NCBI GenBank assembly: GCA_910575725.1
Contig: CAJTFE010000028.1
Location: 1 to 62,858, forward strand
DNA from: Clostridia bacterium
GTDB taxonomy: Bacteria; Bacillota; Clostridia; Lachnospirales; Lachnospiraceae
DNA: 62,858 bases
Reading direction: 5' to 3'
A model generated the notes under the pieces. It saw only the letters and a program-made list of their open reading frames with translations. It did no database searches and was not told the origin of the DNA. The translations under genes and the position numbers were made by a program. Of the stretch, positions 40,698 through 50,330 are shown piece after piece (positions within the stretch are counted from its first letter, which is position 1; each line of letters begins with the position of its first letter).

Positions 40698-41058
40698 GAC
40701 ATTTGGAGATGGACTTCTATCTATCTTTGAGGCGGATGAACGATGTTTGACAGGCACAAAAGCGAGCCATATACGGTTTGGCAGCCGGACAGTGGGAGTT
40801 AAGCGTTACTGGGAGGCAAAAACAGCAGGAAACGAGATCGCATATATGGTAAGCGTTCCTTTAGAGCTGTTGTCGGCAGTTTCAATTTATGCTGGGGATA
40901 TCGTTGTCTTGGAGACCAGAACAGAATCAGAAGGAAATTCCGGCCAGTATCGTATTTTACAGATACAGCCAAAATATGATTCCAGTCCCCCTGCACTGTA
41001 CTTGTCACTTGAAAATCTAATGCATCCGTATAAAGACAGGAGGGGTGATAGTGGCTGA
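40669..41058 (+). CDS. Head closure / head-tail adaptor protein
   Basis: 129 residues from ATG 40669 (MSRMGKGQFETFGDGLLS), preceded by GGAAGGTGG. Beta-rich: VKRYWEAKTAGNEIAYMVSVP, DIVVLETRTESEGNSGQYRI resembles SPP1 gp16-type stopper proteins. Placement between connector and gp10-like gene supports this. Confidence 0.75.
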   Translation: MSRMGKGQFETFGDGLLSIFEADERCLTGTKASHIRFGSRTVGVKRYWEAKTAGNEIAYMVSVPLELLSAVSIYAGDIVVLETRTESEGNSGQYRILQIQPKYDSSPPALYLSLENLMHPYKDRRGDSG

Positions 41059-41434
41059 CAAGGTGACAGCTGACAACTTCGCAAGTGAGCTGATAAAACA
41101 AATGACGGAATATAGCAAGGCATGCTCAGAGGAAGTGAAGGACGTTATAAAGGAGGCGGCAAAAAAAGCTAGAACCGAGCTGAAACGGACATCTCCAAAA
41201 AGAAGCGGTGATTATGCAAAAAAATGGAGTATGAAAGTGACCAAAGAAAATAGTATGTCGGTGGAAGTTGTCATTTATGATAAACGATATTCGCTGGTTC
41301 ATTTGTTGGAAAAAGGGCATCAGCTTAGAAAAGGAGGGCGTTCGATTGGAGAAGTGAAGCCGATGGAGCATGTAGCCCCGGTTCAAGAAAAATTAGAAAT
41401 TGATGTAGAAAAGGGAATAAAGGAGGTTTTATGA
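41051..41434 (+). CDS. HK97 gp10-like tail component
   Basis: 127 residues from GTG 41051 (MADKVTADNFASEL), chosen for AGGAGGGGTG upstream. EVKDVIKEAAKKARTELKRTSPKRSGDYAKKWSMK and LVHLLEKGHQLRKGG are the typical gp10 family features. It joins the tail to the head. Confidence 0.88.
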   Translation: MADKVTADNFASELIKQMTEYSKACSEEVKDVIKEAAKKARTELKRTSPKRSGDYAKKWSMKVTKENSMSVEVVIYDKRYSLVHLLEKGHQLRKGGRSIGEVKPMEHVAPVQEKLEIDVEKGIKEVL

Positions 41435-41757
41435 CACCGGCAGAGATTGAAGAAATGCTGAAGGAAACAGGTATAACTTTCCGGTATCATCATTTTACAC
41501 AAAAAGAAATGAAAGATATACCTCTTCCTATTATCGTCTGGAATATTCCTGGAACGGACAATTTTTTTGCAGACGGGCAGGTTTACAGTAAAATTAAGAA
41601 TCTGGATATAGAACTTTACACAGATGAAAAGGACTGGGCCTGGGAAGAAAAGTTGGAAGATATTTTGGATTCTCACGGCATTGCATGGCAGCAGACGGCT
41701 TCCGACTGGCTGGAATCTGAAAACATGTGGGAATCCTTGTATGAAATGGAGGTTTAG
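41431..41757 (+). CDS. Minor tail protein / tail terminator-like
   Basis: 108 residues; start overlaps the previous stop (ATGA). PLPIIVWNIPGTDNFFADGQVYSKIKNLDIELYT fits the tail-completion protein placed before the major tail gene in HK97-like phages. It probably ends tube growth. Confidence 0.7.
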   Translation: MTPAEIEEMLKETGITFRYHHFTQKEMKDIPLPIIVWNIPGTDNFFADGQVYSKIKNLDIELYTDEKDWAWEEKLEDILDSHGIAWQQTASDWLESENMWESLYEMEV

Positions 41758-41760
41758 AGA

Positions 41761-42333
41761 ATGTCAAAAAATGAAAACAAAGTACAGTTTAATTTGAATA
41801 ATGTGGCATATGCTCTTTTGACACAGGAAAATGGGGCTGTTAACTGGGGTGTTCCGGTAATGATTCCCGGAGCCGTAACTCTTACTATGGATCCGCAAGG
41901 GGATGTAACGCCTTTTTATGCGGATGGAATTGTATATTATCAGTCTGTTGCCAATAGCGGCTATTCCGGAAGCCTGGAGATGGCCAGATATCCGGAGCGG
42001 ATGCTGAAAGACATCTGGGGTTACATCGAAAACGAGACGGATCATGTAATTACAGAAAATGCAAATGCGGAACCCAAGCCGTTTGCGCTGTTATATCAGA
42101 TTGATGGCGATACTGATAATCAGTTGTATTGCCTTTACAATTGTACTGGAACCAGACCTGGAATTGGAGGAACTACAAATACCAATACAAAGGAGCCTCA
42201 GACACAATCCAGTAACATTTCTGCCGCAGCGCTTGAAGATGGCAGAGTGCTTGCAAGAACTACGTCGAAAACGCCGGATGAAGTACGCAAGGCATGGTAC
42301 ACAAAGGTATATGAGGGAGAAGCGGCGGCTTAA
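41761..42333 (+). CDS. Major tail (tube) protein
   Basis: 190 residues. NKVQFNLNNVAYALLTQ, PGAVTLTMDPQGDVTPFYADGIVYY, and AKPFALL-type strands are a phi13/TP901-type major tail protein. It polymerises into the tube. AATGGAGG precedes the ATG. Confidence 0.9.
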   Translation: MSKNENKVQFNLNNVAYALLTQENGAVNWGVPVMIPGAVTLTMDPQGDVTPFYADGIVYYQSVANSGYSGSLEMARYPERMLKDIWGYIENETDHVITENANAEPKPFALLYQIDGDTDNQLYCLYNCTGTRPGIGGTTNTNTKEPQTQSSNISAAALEDGRVLARTTSKTPDEVRKAWYTKVYEGEAAA

Positions 42334-42357
42334 AGATGTGAGAACTAGGAGGTATAT

Positions 42358-42741
42358 ATGAAAAAGGTAATTAAAGTTGATGATAGAGAAATAGGGTTTA
42401 AGGCTACTGCCTTAACCCTGCGTCTTTATCGTCATTTTTTTGGCCGGGATATGATTAGCGATATGGTCAAATTGAAGAAAGCATATAGGAAGGCAGCAGA
42501 ATTGCCAGAGGATGCAACGGAAGAGGAGCAACAGGAAGCGCAGCTTTCTGCGCTTGATCTGGAAATCTTTGAAAATGTGGCCTGGGTTATGGCCTGGCAA
42601 TATGATAAAGAGGCAGCAGGAGAAGAGCCGGATAAGTGGCTGGATGAATTTAAAACTTTTAGTATTTATGAGATATTTCCGGATATTCTGACCCTGTGGG
42701 AGCTGAATCAGAAAACAACTGCAAAGCCTAAAAAAAAATGA
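42358..42741 (+). CDS. Tail assembly chaperone G
   Basis: 127 residues: VDDREIGFKATALTLRLYRHFFGRDM and WVMAWQYDKEAAGEEPDKWLDEF match gp G-type chaperones. It ends ...KPKKK at an A9 run and overlaps the next frame, as in phages that use a -1 ribosomal frameshift to make G-GT. Confidence 0.85.
   Translation: MKKVIKVDDREIGFKATALTLRLYRHFFGRDMISDMVKLKKAYRKAAELPEDATEEEQQEAQLSALDLEIFENVAWVMAWQYDKEAAGEEPDKWLDEFKTFSIYEIFPDILTLWELNQKTTAKPKKK
42730..42738 (+). other. A9 slippery site for -1 frameshifting
   Basis: Nine A residues at the last sense codons of G. Slipping back one base after AAA (42736-42738) reads on as ATG AGA GCC, the frame of 42738-42935, giving a fused G-GT protein. Confidence 0.7.
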
Positions 42742-42935
42742 GAGCCACTGTGCGTGAGAGTACAGGGGCTTTGTTTATGCTAAGATGTGCGGAACTGGGG
42801 CTTTCAGACGAAGCTCTTGATGGCATGACCATGGGGATGGTTTACGATATGTTGATTGAGCGTGGGAATGATAATGAGGAGTATCCGTACAAAGCAACAC
42901 AAGAAGACATTTATTCATTTTTCGGAAAGGGTTGA
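42738..42935 (+). CDS. Tail assembly chaperone GT extension
   Basis: 65 codons in the -1 frame: RESTGALFMLRCAELGLSDE then MTMGMVYDMLIER. This is the usual T part of a tail chaperone, made as a G-GT fusion through the A9 run. It could alternatively start at its own ATG, but no separate SD is visible. Confidence 0.75.
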   Translation: MRATVRESTGALFMLRCAELGLSDEALDGMTMGMVYDMLIERGNDNEEYPYKATQEDIYSFFGKG

Positions 42936-42939
42936 GTAA

Positions 42940-45012
42940 ATGGCAGGTAAATCAGGCGGTACTAAAATAAGAGGAATGACTCTCAAGATTGATGGTGATA
43001 CCAGTGGGGTAGTTAAAGCACTATCAGGAATGAACAGTCAAATATCGAATACACAATCACAATTAAAAGATATTGAGCGCCTTTTAAAATTAGATCCTAA
43101 AAATACGGAACTGCTTAGGCAGAAACAGGAGCTTCTTACAAGGGCTATAGGAGAAACCGAAGAGAAGCTTAAAAAACTAGAAAACGCTGAAAAACTGGTA
43201 CAAGAACAGTTTAAGGAAGGAAAAATATCACAGGATCAATATAATGCACTCAGACGAGAAATTGTTGCTGCAGAAATGAGCCTTGATAATTTGAAAGATG
43301 AAGCAAAAAAAACAGAAGACGCTATAAATGGTGTAGATGAAAAACCAGTTGAAGAAGTGGCAAAGGCTGCAAAAGAAGCAGAAAAGTCCATTGAGGGTGC
43401 AGGAAAAGAAGCGTCTAATTTTAAGGAGCTTTTGAAAGCTGAGGTTGTTGTCGAGGGAGCAAAAAGTATTATTGGAGCTTTAAAAGATGTGGCAGAAGAA
43501 ACCAAAGAATACAAGAAGATAATGGGCTCTCTTGAAGTATCCAGTGAAAGGGCCGGATACAGTGCAGAACAAACGGGAGAAGTCTTTAAAGAGCTATATG
43601 GAGTTTTAGGGGATGATCAGACAGCAGCCACAACAACAGCTAACCTGCAGGCCCTGGGTTTATCACAAGAACGATTAAAGGAGATGACAAATGCAGCTAT
43701 TGGCGCCTGGGCTTCATATGGTGACAGCATACCGATTGACGGCTTAGCGGAATCAATTAATGAAACTATCAAAGCAGGCACAGTCACTGGAACATTTGCG
43801 GATGTTCTGAATTGGGCTGCATTGGAAAATGAAACCTTTGGAGTAAGTCTGAAAGAAAATACAAAGGCAAATGAAGAGTGGAATAAGGCAGTCAGCGAAG
43901 CGGAAACTGCAGAAGATTATTTTAACTTGGCCCTCCAGGATGCATCTACAGAGGCAGAAAGAGCCAATCTCGTCATGCAGATGCTGGCAGATCAGGGCTT
44001 AACTGAAGCTGGGAAAGCATGGAAGGAAAATAATAAAAGTCTGGTAGAGAATAACCAGGCTAATGCAGAACTGCAGGAACAGATGGCGGAGCTTGGAGAA
44101 AAGGTTATGCCAATAGTGACATCTGTTATTGAAAAGGTAGCAGAGCTGCTGGAATGGTTTAATGGATTGGATGAGGATACTCAAAATATTATTTTGCTTA
44201 CTATAGCCCTGGTTGCAGCTCTTGGACCCTTAACAGGTGCAATTGGAGGCGTGTCGGATGCCATATCGTTTTTGGCTGCAAATCCAATTGTGGCTTTGAT
44301 AGCTGCTATTATCGCACTTGTAGCTTTGATTGCAGTAAAAGGTGATGAAATACAAGATGTTTTGCAAAAAGTAGATGATTTTATGCAGAATATCTTTGCG
44401 AAAGACTGGACGGAAGTTTTCGGGCCTGTTCTGGGTAATGCACTTAATGGTTTCTTTGCTAATTTGAAAAACATATGGGATTCGGCAAAGGTGATGCTGA
44501 ATGGGATTATAGATTTTATCCGTGGGGTTTTCACCGGAGATTGGGAACGAGCCTGGAACGGAGTAAAAGAAATATTTGGCGGTATGTTCCAGATGTTGGT
44601 TTCATTAGCGAAATCACCTTTGAACAGTGTGATTTCACTGATTAATGGCATGATAGACGGAATTAACTGGGTGATTCGGAAAGTAAATGGTCTGTCATTT
44701 ACAAATCCGTTTACAGGTAAGAATGTGGGATTCAATTTTGGAGAAATAGGAAAAGTACCATATCTGGCCAAAGGCGGAGTCCTTTTCCAAGGCTCTGCAG
44801 TTGTAGGAGAAGCTGGGCCGGAGCTGCTCACGATGAATGGCAGTCGTGCCATAGTGCAGCCGCTGACGAATCAGAACAGCAATACCAGTTACTTAGGCGG
44901 ATTAACAGTCCATGTTTATGGTGCTCCCGGGCAGGATGTGGAAGAATTGGCAGAATTGGTGGCGGATAAGGTACAGGCAGAGGTACAGAGGCAGGAGGCG
45001 GTCTATGCATGA
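42940..45012 (+). CDS. Tape measure protein
   Basis: 690 residues. N-terminal coiled coil (about 20-150), then helical region, hydrophobic helices around 415-465 (IILLTIALVAALGPLTGAIGG, IVALIAAIIALVALIAV) and C-terminal AKGGVLFQGSAVVGEAGPELL, a hallmark of tape measure proteins. By the rule of about 0.15 nm per residue the tail would be near 100 nm (inference). It sets tail length and may help DNA entry. Confidence 0.92.
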   Translation: MAGKSGGTKIRGMTLKIDGDTSGVVKALSGMNSQISNTQSQLKDIERLLKLDPKNTELLRQKQELLTRAIGETEEKLKKLENAEKLVQEQFKEGKISQDQYNALRREIVAAEMSLDNLKDEAKKTEDAINGVDEKPVEEVAKAAKEAEKSIEGAGKEASNFKELLKAEVVVEGAKSIIGALKDVAEETKEYKKIMGSLEVSSERAGYSAEQTGEVFKELYGVLGDDQTAATTTANLQALGLSQERLKEMTNAAIGAWASYGDSIPIDGLAESINETIKAGTVTGTFADVLNWAALENETFGVSLKENTKANEEWNKAVSEAETAEDYFNLALQDASTEAERANLVMQMLADQGLTEAGKAWKENNKSLVENNQANAELQEQMAELGEKVMPIVTSVIEKVAELLEWFNGLDEDTQNIILLTIALVAALGPLTGAIGGVSDAISFLAANPIVALIAAIIALVALIAVKGDEIQDVLQKVDDFMQNIFAKDWTEVFGPVLGNALNGFFANLKNIWDSAKVMLNGIIDFIRGVFTGDWERAWNGVKEIFGGMFQMLVSLAKSPLNSVISLINGMIDGINWVIRKVNGLSFTNPFTGKNVGFNFGEIGKVPYLAKGGVLFQGSAVVGEAGPELLTMNGSRAIVQPLTNQNSNTSYLGGLTVHVYGAPGQDVEELAELVADKVQAEVQRQEAVYA

Positions 45013-45713
45013 TGGGTTATTTTGTTTTTGGCGGAAAATGCAGTAAGGATTATGGTCTTTATATATCTGGGAGCGGCGCCTTTAATGCTCCGGAGCGAGA
45101 TGTGGAACTGGTGGAAGTTCCGGGAAAGAATGGAAGCCTGGTTTTAGATAATGGCCGGTTTAAGAATATTGCAGTTACCTACCCGGCATTTATCCGTCAT
45201 AAGTTCAAGAGCCTGTCCGGAGCAGCCAGAGAGTGGCTGCTGCATGCCTCCGGTTATGTGCGGCTGGAGGACAGTTATAACCCGGAGTATTACCGGCTTG
45301 CCCGGTTTGGCGGTCCGTTAGATTTTGATACCAAAGTACTGAATCGCGCCGGGGAGTGCAACCTGTTCTTTGACTGCAAGCCTCAGAGGTATCTGGCCGA
45401 TGGAGATTTTATAGTTGATGTAGCAGGCAGTATACAGATGTTTAATCCTACCCCTTTTCCGGCGCTGCCGCTTATTCGTGTCTATGGCTCATCCGGTACA
45501 TTGATGGTTGGTGAGGTGATTGTCCAGATATCTGATATCCCGGGATATCTGGATATTGATTGTGAGCTTATGAACGCCTGCAAGGGGACTATGAATTGTA
45601 ATTCAAAGATCAATGCACAAAAGTTTCCGACACTTCTGTCCGGACAAACGGGGGTAGCTTATGAAGGGGATATTGATCATGTGCAGATAAAACCAAGGTG
45701 GTGGACAATATGA
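45009..45713 (+). CDS. Distal tail protein (Dit)
   Basis: 234 residues: GYFVFGGKCSKDYGLYISGSGAFNAPERDVELVEVPGKNG is the Dit-type beginning, followed by a beta-rich galectin-like second half. It forms the hub between tube and baseplate. Overlaps both neighbours by a few bases. Confidence 0.88.
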   Translation: MMGYFVFGGKCSKDYGLYISGSGAFNAPERDVELVEVPGKNGSLVLDNGRFKNIAVTYPAFIRHKFKSLSGAAREWLLHASGYVRLEDSYNPEYYRLARFGGPLDFDTKVLNRAGECNLFFDCKPQRYLADGDFIVDVAGSIQMFNPTPFPALPLIRVYGSSGTLMVGEVIVQISDIPGYLDIDCELMNACKGTMNCNSKINAQKFPTLLSGQTGVAYEGDIDHVQIKPRWWTI

Positions 45714-47536
45714 TTCCGATTTTATTTGAACCAAAAACAAACAATTTTAACTCCAATGGATTAGGCAGGCTGATGGATGCGGCGTCCTGTCTTGTGATTG
45801 AAGAGAGGAATGGGGCATATGAATTAGAGATGCAGTATCCTATTGATGGTATTTTGTGTGAGGATATCAAAATGGCATCTGTTATCTTGGCGGAACCAGG
45901 GGAGGGACGGGAGCTTCAGCCGTTTTCTGTATATAAGATATCAAAGCCTTTGAAAGGGATTATCACGATTTATGCGGAGCATATCAGTTATCAATTGTCT
46001 TATATTCCGTGTGCGCCCTTTACGTCCAAGACGGCAGCAGGAGCATTGGCAGGATTTGAGCAGCATGCAGCTGAGGAATGTCCCTACGCATTCTGGACAG
46101 ATAAGACTGCTTCCGGAGATTTTGCTGTTTCTGTACCAGCAAGCATCCGTTCCCGGCTCGGGGGTGTAAAAGGCTCTATATTGGATGTGTATGGTGGGGA
46201 ATTTGAATTTGACCGCTATACAGTGCGGCTTTGGGACAACCGGGGGACAGATAATGGAGTGGTGCTTCGTTATGGAAAGAATATAACAGATTTGAAGCAG
46301 GAAGAGAATATCTCAAATACGATTACGGGTATTTATCCATATTGGACGGACAGTGACGGAAACATGGCGGAACTTCCGGAAAAGGTTATTTCTTCGGAAA
46401 AGGCCGCTAATTTTCCATATCCAAGGACAATTCCGGTTGATTTTTCTTCTAAGTTTCAAGAGAGGCCTACAGAAGCGGAACTGCGAAGTGCGAGTGAAGC
46501 CTATATGAAATCAAATGATATAGGTATTCCCTCTGTGGGGATCAGTGTATCTTTTATTCCTTTGTGGCAGACAGAGGAATATAAGGATCTGGCTCTGCTG
46601 GAGAGTGTGAAACTCTGTGATGTGATTACAGTTGACTATGAGAAGCTTGGGATAAAAGCGAAAGCTAAGATTGTACGTACTGTCTATGATGTGCTGAAGG
46701 GCAGGTATCAGAGCCTGGAAGTCGGGGATGCCCGTACAACGCTTGCATCTACCATTGCAGGGCAGGCTCAGCAGATTGAGGACAAGCCGTCAAAAGGTTT
46801 CTTGGATGAGGCGGTGAAAAATGCTACAAACTGGCTGACAGGCGTAAATGGGGGGTATGTGGTATTCCATAAAAATGCCGATGGCCAGCCTTATGAAATT
46901 TTGATAATGGATACAGATAATATTGAGACAGCTAAAAATGTGTGGCGCTGGAATCAGAATGGATGGGGGCACAGTAAGGGCGGTTATCATGGGCCGTATA
47001 CCATGGCGGCCACAATTGACGGCGGTATTGTGGCCGACTTTGTTACGGCCGGCACTATGCTGGCAAATCGGATTAAAGGCGGAACCTTGACCCTTGGCGG
47101 CCCTGGGAATGGTAGTGGGATGTGCGTGGCGTATGATATAACAGGCAGTCTTATAGCAAGTATATCTAATGCCGGTATTTTGCTCAAAAAAGGAAAAATG
47201 GATATAAGATCCGATGACGCCAATGAAAACTATATTGACTTACACTGGCAACATACTTATCCGAGCGGTACACAATACTACAGAACGGCTGTAAGCCCCA
47301 GAGAAATTAAGGTATTAATGCAGGATACAGATGGATCAAAAAAATGTGCAGTGATTAATTCATCTACCATAGGTATTGGAACATTTACCGGAAGCATTGA
47401 TGCTCCCACGAGATTTTCTATTGACAACTATGTGTCTGATACAGGATTGAGGGACGGCTCTGCTTATACAGGAACTGTTGCAGTGGATGGGAAAACATTT
47501 TCGATTGCGGGCGGAATTATTAAGAGTGTTAGGTAG
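45698..47536 (+). CDS. Tail-associated lysin/tip protein (Tal, endopeptidase-tail family)
   Basis: 612 residues. The first 380 (DMIPILFEPKTNNFNSNGLGRL, ISYQLSYIPCAPFTSKTAAGAL, FEFDRYTVRLWDNRG, GVVLRYGKNITDLKQEENISN) form the gp44/Tal tail-tip fold. The rest is a beta-rich fibre (VNGGYVVFHKNADGQPYEIL, GGIVADFVTAGTMLANRIKGG) common in siphophage tip proteins. It closes the tail and opens on infection. Confidence 0.9.
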   Translation: MVDNMIPILFEPKTNNFNSNGLGRLMDAASCLVIEERNGAYELEMQYPIDGILCEDIKMASVILAEPGEGRELQPFSVYKISKPLKGIITIYAEHISYQLSYIPCAPFTSKTAAGALAGFEQHAAEECPYAFWTDKTASGDFAVSVPASIRSRLGGVKGSILDVYGGEFEFDRYTVRLWDNRGTDNGVVLRYGKNITDLKQEENISNTITGIYPYWTDSDGNMAELPEKVISSEKAANFPYPRTIPVDFSSKFQERPTEAELRSASEAYMKSNDIGIPSVGISVSFIPLWQTEEYKDLALLESVKLCDVITVDYEKLGIKAKAKIVRTVYDVLKGRYQSLEVGDARTTLASTIAGQAQQIEDKPSKGFLDEAVKNATNWLTGVNGGYVVFHKNADGQPYEILIMDTDNIETAKNVWRWNQNGWGHSKGGYHGPYTMAATIDGGIVADFVTAGTMLANRIKGGTLTLGGPGNGSGMCVAYDITGSLIASISNAGILLKKGKMDIRSDDANENYIDLHWQHTYPSGTQYYRTAVSPREIKVLMQDTDGSKKCAVINSSTIGIGTFTGSIDAPTRFSIDNYVSDTGLRDGSAYTGTVAVDGKTFSIAGGIIKSVR

Positions 47537-47545
47537 GAGGAAAGT

Positions 47546-49150
47546 ATGAAACTATATTATCCAATAACAGTAGATTTATACAATCTTTATCCGCTTAAGA
47601 AAATGAATGCGCAGCAGGATAATACCGGACGCGGCGCCATGGTTACATTAACAGCAGCTGGAATGGTGATTGCTCCGACCGAAGAAACAATCTCATTATG
47701 GGCTAAAAAGCCAGACGGCAAAGTGTCCTATCTGCCGTGTACGGTAGCAGAGGGGCAAATTAAAGCGGATTTTACAAACCAGATGTTAGCCATAGCCGGT
47801 TCCGTCCAGGTGGAGCTGCAGATGATTGATGGTGAGAACAATATTACAACCCCTATCTTTACAGTAGAGGTTTATCCTTCCAATATAGACAGCTCTGCGG
47901 TAGAGAGCAAAAACGAATTTACCGCATTGATAAAAGCGCTGCAGGAGGTTGAGGAGTTAAAAAAGAATGGTCTGAAAGGGGATCCCGGGGATGCTGCTAC
48001 TATTTCGGTCGGAACCGTAACGGCATCGGAACCGGGAAGTATGCCGGTTGTAACAAATTCCGGCACAGAACAGGATGCGGTATTTGATTTTGTGATACCG
48101 CGCGGAGAAACGGGGCCGCAGGGGGAAGTAGGGCCGGAAGAGGTACATTTTGGAACATTTGCGGATTTTCCGATACCGGGAGAACCGAAAGTGCTTTATG
48201 TGGATACCTCGGCAGATCCCCGGCTGCTTTATAACTGGGACAGTGAAACCGCTAAGTATATTCTGGCAGGCGGCGCAGGAGGGGCAGACGGCAGCAGCAT
48301 AGACATACCAGTAACGTTACCTGCGGAAGGCTGGACAGGTGAAGCTGCCCCATACTCCCAGACTGTAACCGTCCCCCAGATACGTGAGAGCATGACACCA
48401 TTGCTCTATTTTGCCGGCGCAGGTGACGACGCCCAATACGCCTATAGCCTTATCACAGGCTATGAGGCAGGATATGCGGAAATGATATTTTACGCCGCAG
48501 ACTTGCCGGAGGCAGACATTGACATCACCCTCAAAGGCATCCCGGCGCAGCAGCTGGAGTATGCAGACAACACGGTTGTGGTGGTTGTGCCGGCAGATGG
48601 TTTTGAGCTAAATGAGGATTTAGGGCGGTATGAGCAGACTATTGCTGTTGAGGGCATGACCCCGGGTATGGGCGGATTGTTTGATATCGTCCGTTCCGGG
48701 CCCGTGCTAACCCTGGAGGAATCCAAGATTGTTGCCAGTATTACGGATATTATACGTCTGGATGGTGCTATTAAGATTGTGTGCCTGGAGCCGCCGGGAC
48801 AGCAGTACATGCTTGCTTTATATGGGACGTTTACACAGGCCACCGAGGGGACTACGCTTCTGGCCGGGATGCAGGGGTGGTTTGATAGGGTGGAGGAGCT
48901 AGAAAAAGGCTCATTGTTTTATGTTGATTATAAATTAACAATAACAGCAAATTCCGACGTTTCCGTTTTTAGTGCGTATGGAGTTATGAATGTTTCCGTT
49001 GCTTCGGCGACACCTGTTTCAGCACAAATAATCGGAGGATCGAATTTTTATGGTTCCGTGACGCTTAATGTTAATAGTGGATCATTGTATGTTTATGGAG
49101 TAAACGCAGGAGAGTATACGATCAGAGTTTTGTATGTTCATACAAGTTAA
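47546..49150 (+). CDS. BppU-type baseplate upper protein with collagen-like segment
   Basis: 534 residues. The N-terminus (YYPITVDLYNLYPLKKMNAQQDNTGRGAMV) and beta-rich 150 residues match BppU, which ties receptor-binding proteins to the baseplate. A short collagen-like run (GLKGDPGDAA, GETGPQGEVGPE) follows at about 145-195, then two related beta modules around VPVTLPAEGWTGEAAPYSQT-like strands (about 255-345 and 347-430), and a variable end. Confidence 0.85.
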   Translation: MKLYYPITVDLYNLYPLKKMNAQQDNTGRGAMVTLTAAGMVIAPTEETISLWAKKPDGKVSYLPCTVAEGQIKADFTNQMLAIAGSVQVELQMIDGENNITTPIFTVEVYPSNIDSSAVESKNEFTALIKALQEVEELKKNGLKGDPGDAATISVGTVTASEPGSMPVVTNSGTEQDAVFDFVIPRGETGPQGEVGPEEVHFGTFADFPIPGEPKVLYVDTSADPRLLYNWDSETAKYILAGGAGGADGSSIDIPVTLPAEGWTGEAAPYSQTVTVPQIRESMTPLLYFAGAGDDAQYAYSLITGYEAGYAEMIFYAADLPEADIDITLKGIPAQQLEYADNTVVVVVPADGFELNEDLGRYEQTIAVEGMTPGMGGLFDIVRSGPVLTLEESKIVASITDIIRLDGAIKIVCLEPPGQQYMLALYGTFTQATEGTTLLAGMQGWFDRVEELEKGSLFYVDYKLTITANSDVSVFSAYGVMNVSVASATPVSAQIIGGSNFYGSVTLNVNSGSLYVYGVNAGEYTIRVLYVHTS

Positions 49151-49171
49151 ATAATTTAGGAGGTGATTAAC

Positions 49172-49564
49172 ATGCCAAACATAACAAGCCCGGGAACCGG
49201 CAGCTTAAATATACTGCAAAGAATTGAGGTACTGGAGCGGCATAAAGAAAATTTAGACAAAAAGTGGCTGGATGTAACCGCAGGATCCGGAAAAACCAAA
49301 ATAGGATTGACTTTTGCAGGAATGTTTACTGCATTAGTTACTATTAATGGGGTAAATAGTGATGCATATGCTACATTTTTAGCCCAAGGCTACGGATATG
49401 GCGGCCCGAGAATGCATATCGTCGCTCTGCAAAACGGAAACGGCGCAAGTTTCGAAAAAGATCCGAACGAAGAAAAAATCACATTTAATTTCCCCAACAC
49501 GTCCGGATGGGCTTGCTCTGTGTTAATGATCCAGGGGAATGCCCCCACGTATGAATTAAGCTGA
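49172..49564 (+). CDS. Small tail-tip protein 1 (intact)
   Basis: 130 residues from ATG 49172 (MPNITSPGTGSLNILQRIEV) with AGGAGGTGA upstream. N-terminal helix for trimerisation, then a beta domain ending AYATFLAQGYGYGG... It is the first of five small genes after the baseplate gene; all have a short N-terminal adaptor and a divergent C-terminal domain, as expected of receptor-binding proteins. Confidence 0.65.
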   Translation: MPNITSPGTGSLNILQRIEVLERHKENLDKKWLDVTAGSGKTKIGLTFAGMFTALVTINGVNSDAYATFLAQGYGYGGPRMHIVALQNGNGASFEKDPNEEKITFNFPNTSGWACSVLMIQGNAPTYELS

Positions 49565-49580
49565 GAAAGGAAGAATGGAT

Positions 49581-49935
49581 ATGAACAATTTGTTCGGGGG
49601 GGGTATCCGCCCTTACGTTACTTGCAGATATTGAGAATTTAAAAAAACAGATAGACGGAATATTTGCGAAGAATTATCCGATCAAAGAATATCCCAATAT
49701 TTGGGATGCTCCGTCTGGATTTTATGCAATTTCCGGAAGTGCTCTTTTGAATTTGGAGGGGATACCGGCTGAAGTTAAAAACGATAGCCGGGTGTATCTC
49801 CTTAGAGGTGCAAGTATGGGCAGCGACCAGAGATTCTGTGCCTTATTCCATCCGATGAGACGGGCACTCTATATCGGATATCAATACGGCAGCTCTAAAA
49901 CATGGCAGAAACTTACTGGGACTGCTGTCACATAA
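49581..49935 (+). pseudogene. Tail-tip protein 2, out of frame at a G8 tract (phase OFF)
   Basis: ATG 49581 (SD AAAGGAAG) reads MNNLFGGG through G8 (49596-49603) and then stops at 49632-49634. The next frame continues to 49935 with SALTLLADIENLKKQID, then YPNIWDAPSGFYAISGS and YGSSKTWQKLTGT. G7 or G10 would give a 117-residue protein. The C-terminal part resembles pyocin-knob/tail-fibre domains. Three genes here share this design, so I treat it as a switchable gene rather than a decayed one. Confidence 0.7.
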
Positions 49936-49963
49936 AAAACAAGGAATCAAGGAGGATTAAACC

Positions 49964-50318
49964 ATGCAATATATAGGGAATGTATTAGGGGGGGGGTAAT
50001 TCCGCCCTGGCAATATTGGAAGAAATCAAACAGTTAAAGAAAGAAAACCAAGAGATTAAAGCATTGCTGAAAACTATGATAGATATATTTGAAGGAGCAA
50101 ATGTATCAAATAGTGATTTTGACCTTAATGATTATAAAACCTTTGGCATGTATTTTGCCGGAGGTGCAACCAAAAACTGCCCCATCTCTGGCGGATGCGC
50201 CGTTATCGTATTTGGACTTGGTAAAATACGTGTGGCGCAATTAGCAATAGGCCCAAGCGGCACTATGCGCGTGCGCTATTATGATGGAGGAGGTTGGAGT
50301 GCTTGGGGAGCAAAATAA
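49964..50318 (+). pseudogene. Tail-tip protein 3, out of frame at a G9 tract (phase OFF)
   Basis: ATG 49964 with AAGGAGG reads MQYIGNVLGGG then hits TAA directly after G9 (49988-49996). With G8 or G11 it would read on as GNSALAILEEIKQLKKENQE and end at YYDGGGWSAWGAK, 117 residues, the same length as protein 2. The N-terminal adaptor (GG-SAL-L--I--LKK) is shared with protein 2, the C-terminal part is not. Confidence 0.7.
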
Positions 50319-50330
50319 AGGAGGGTTAAC

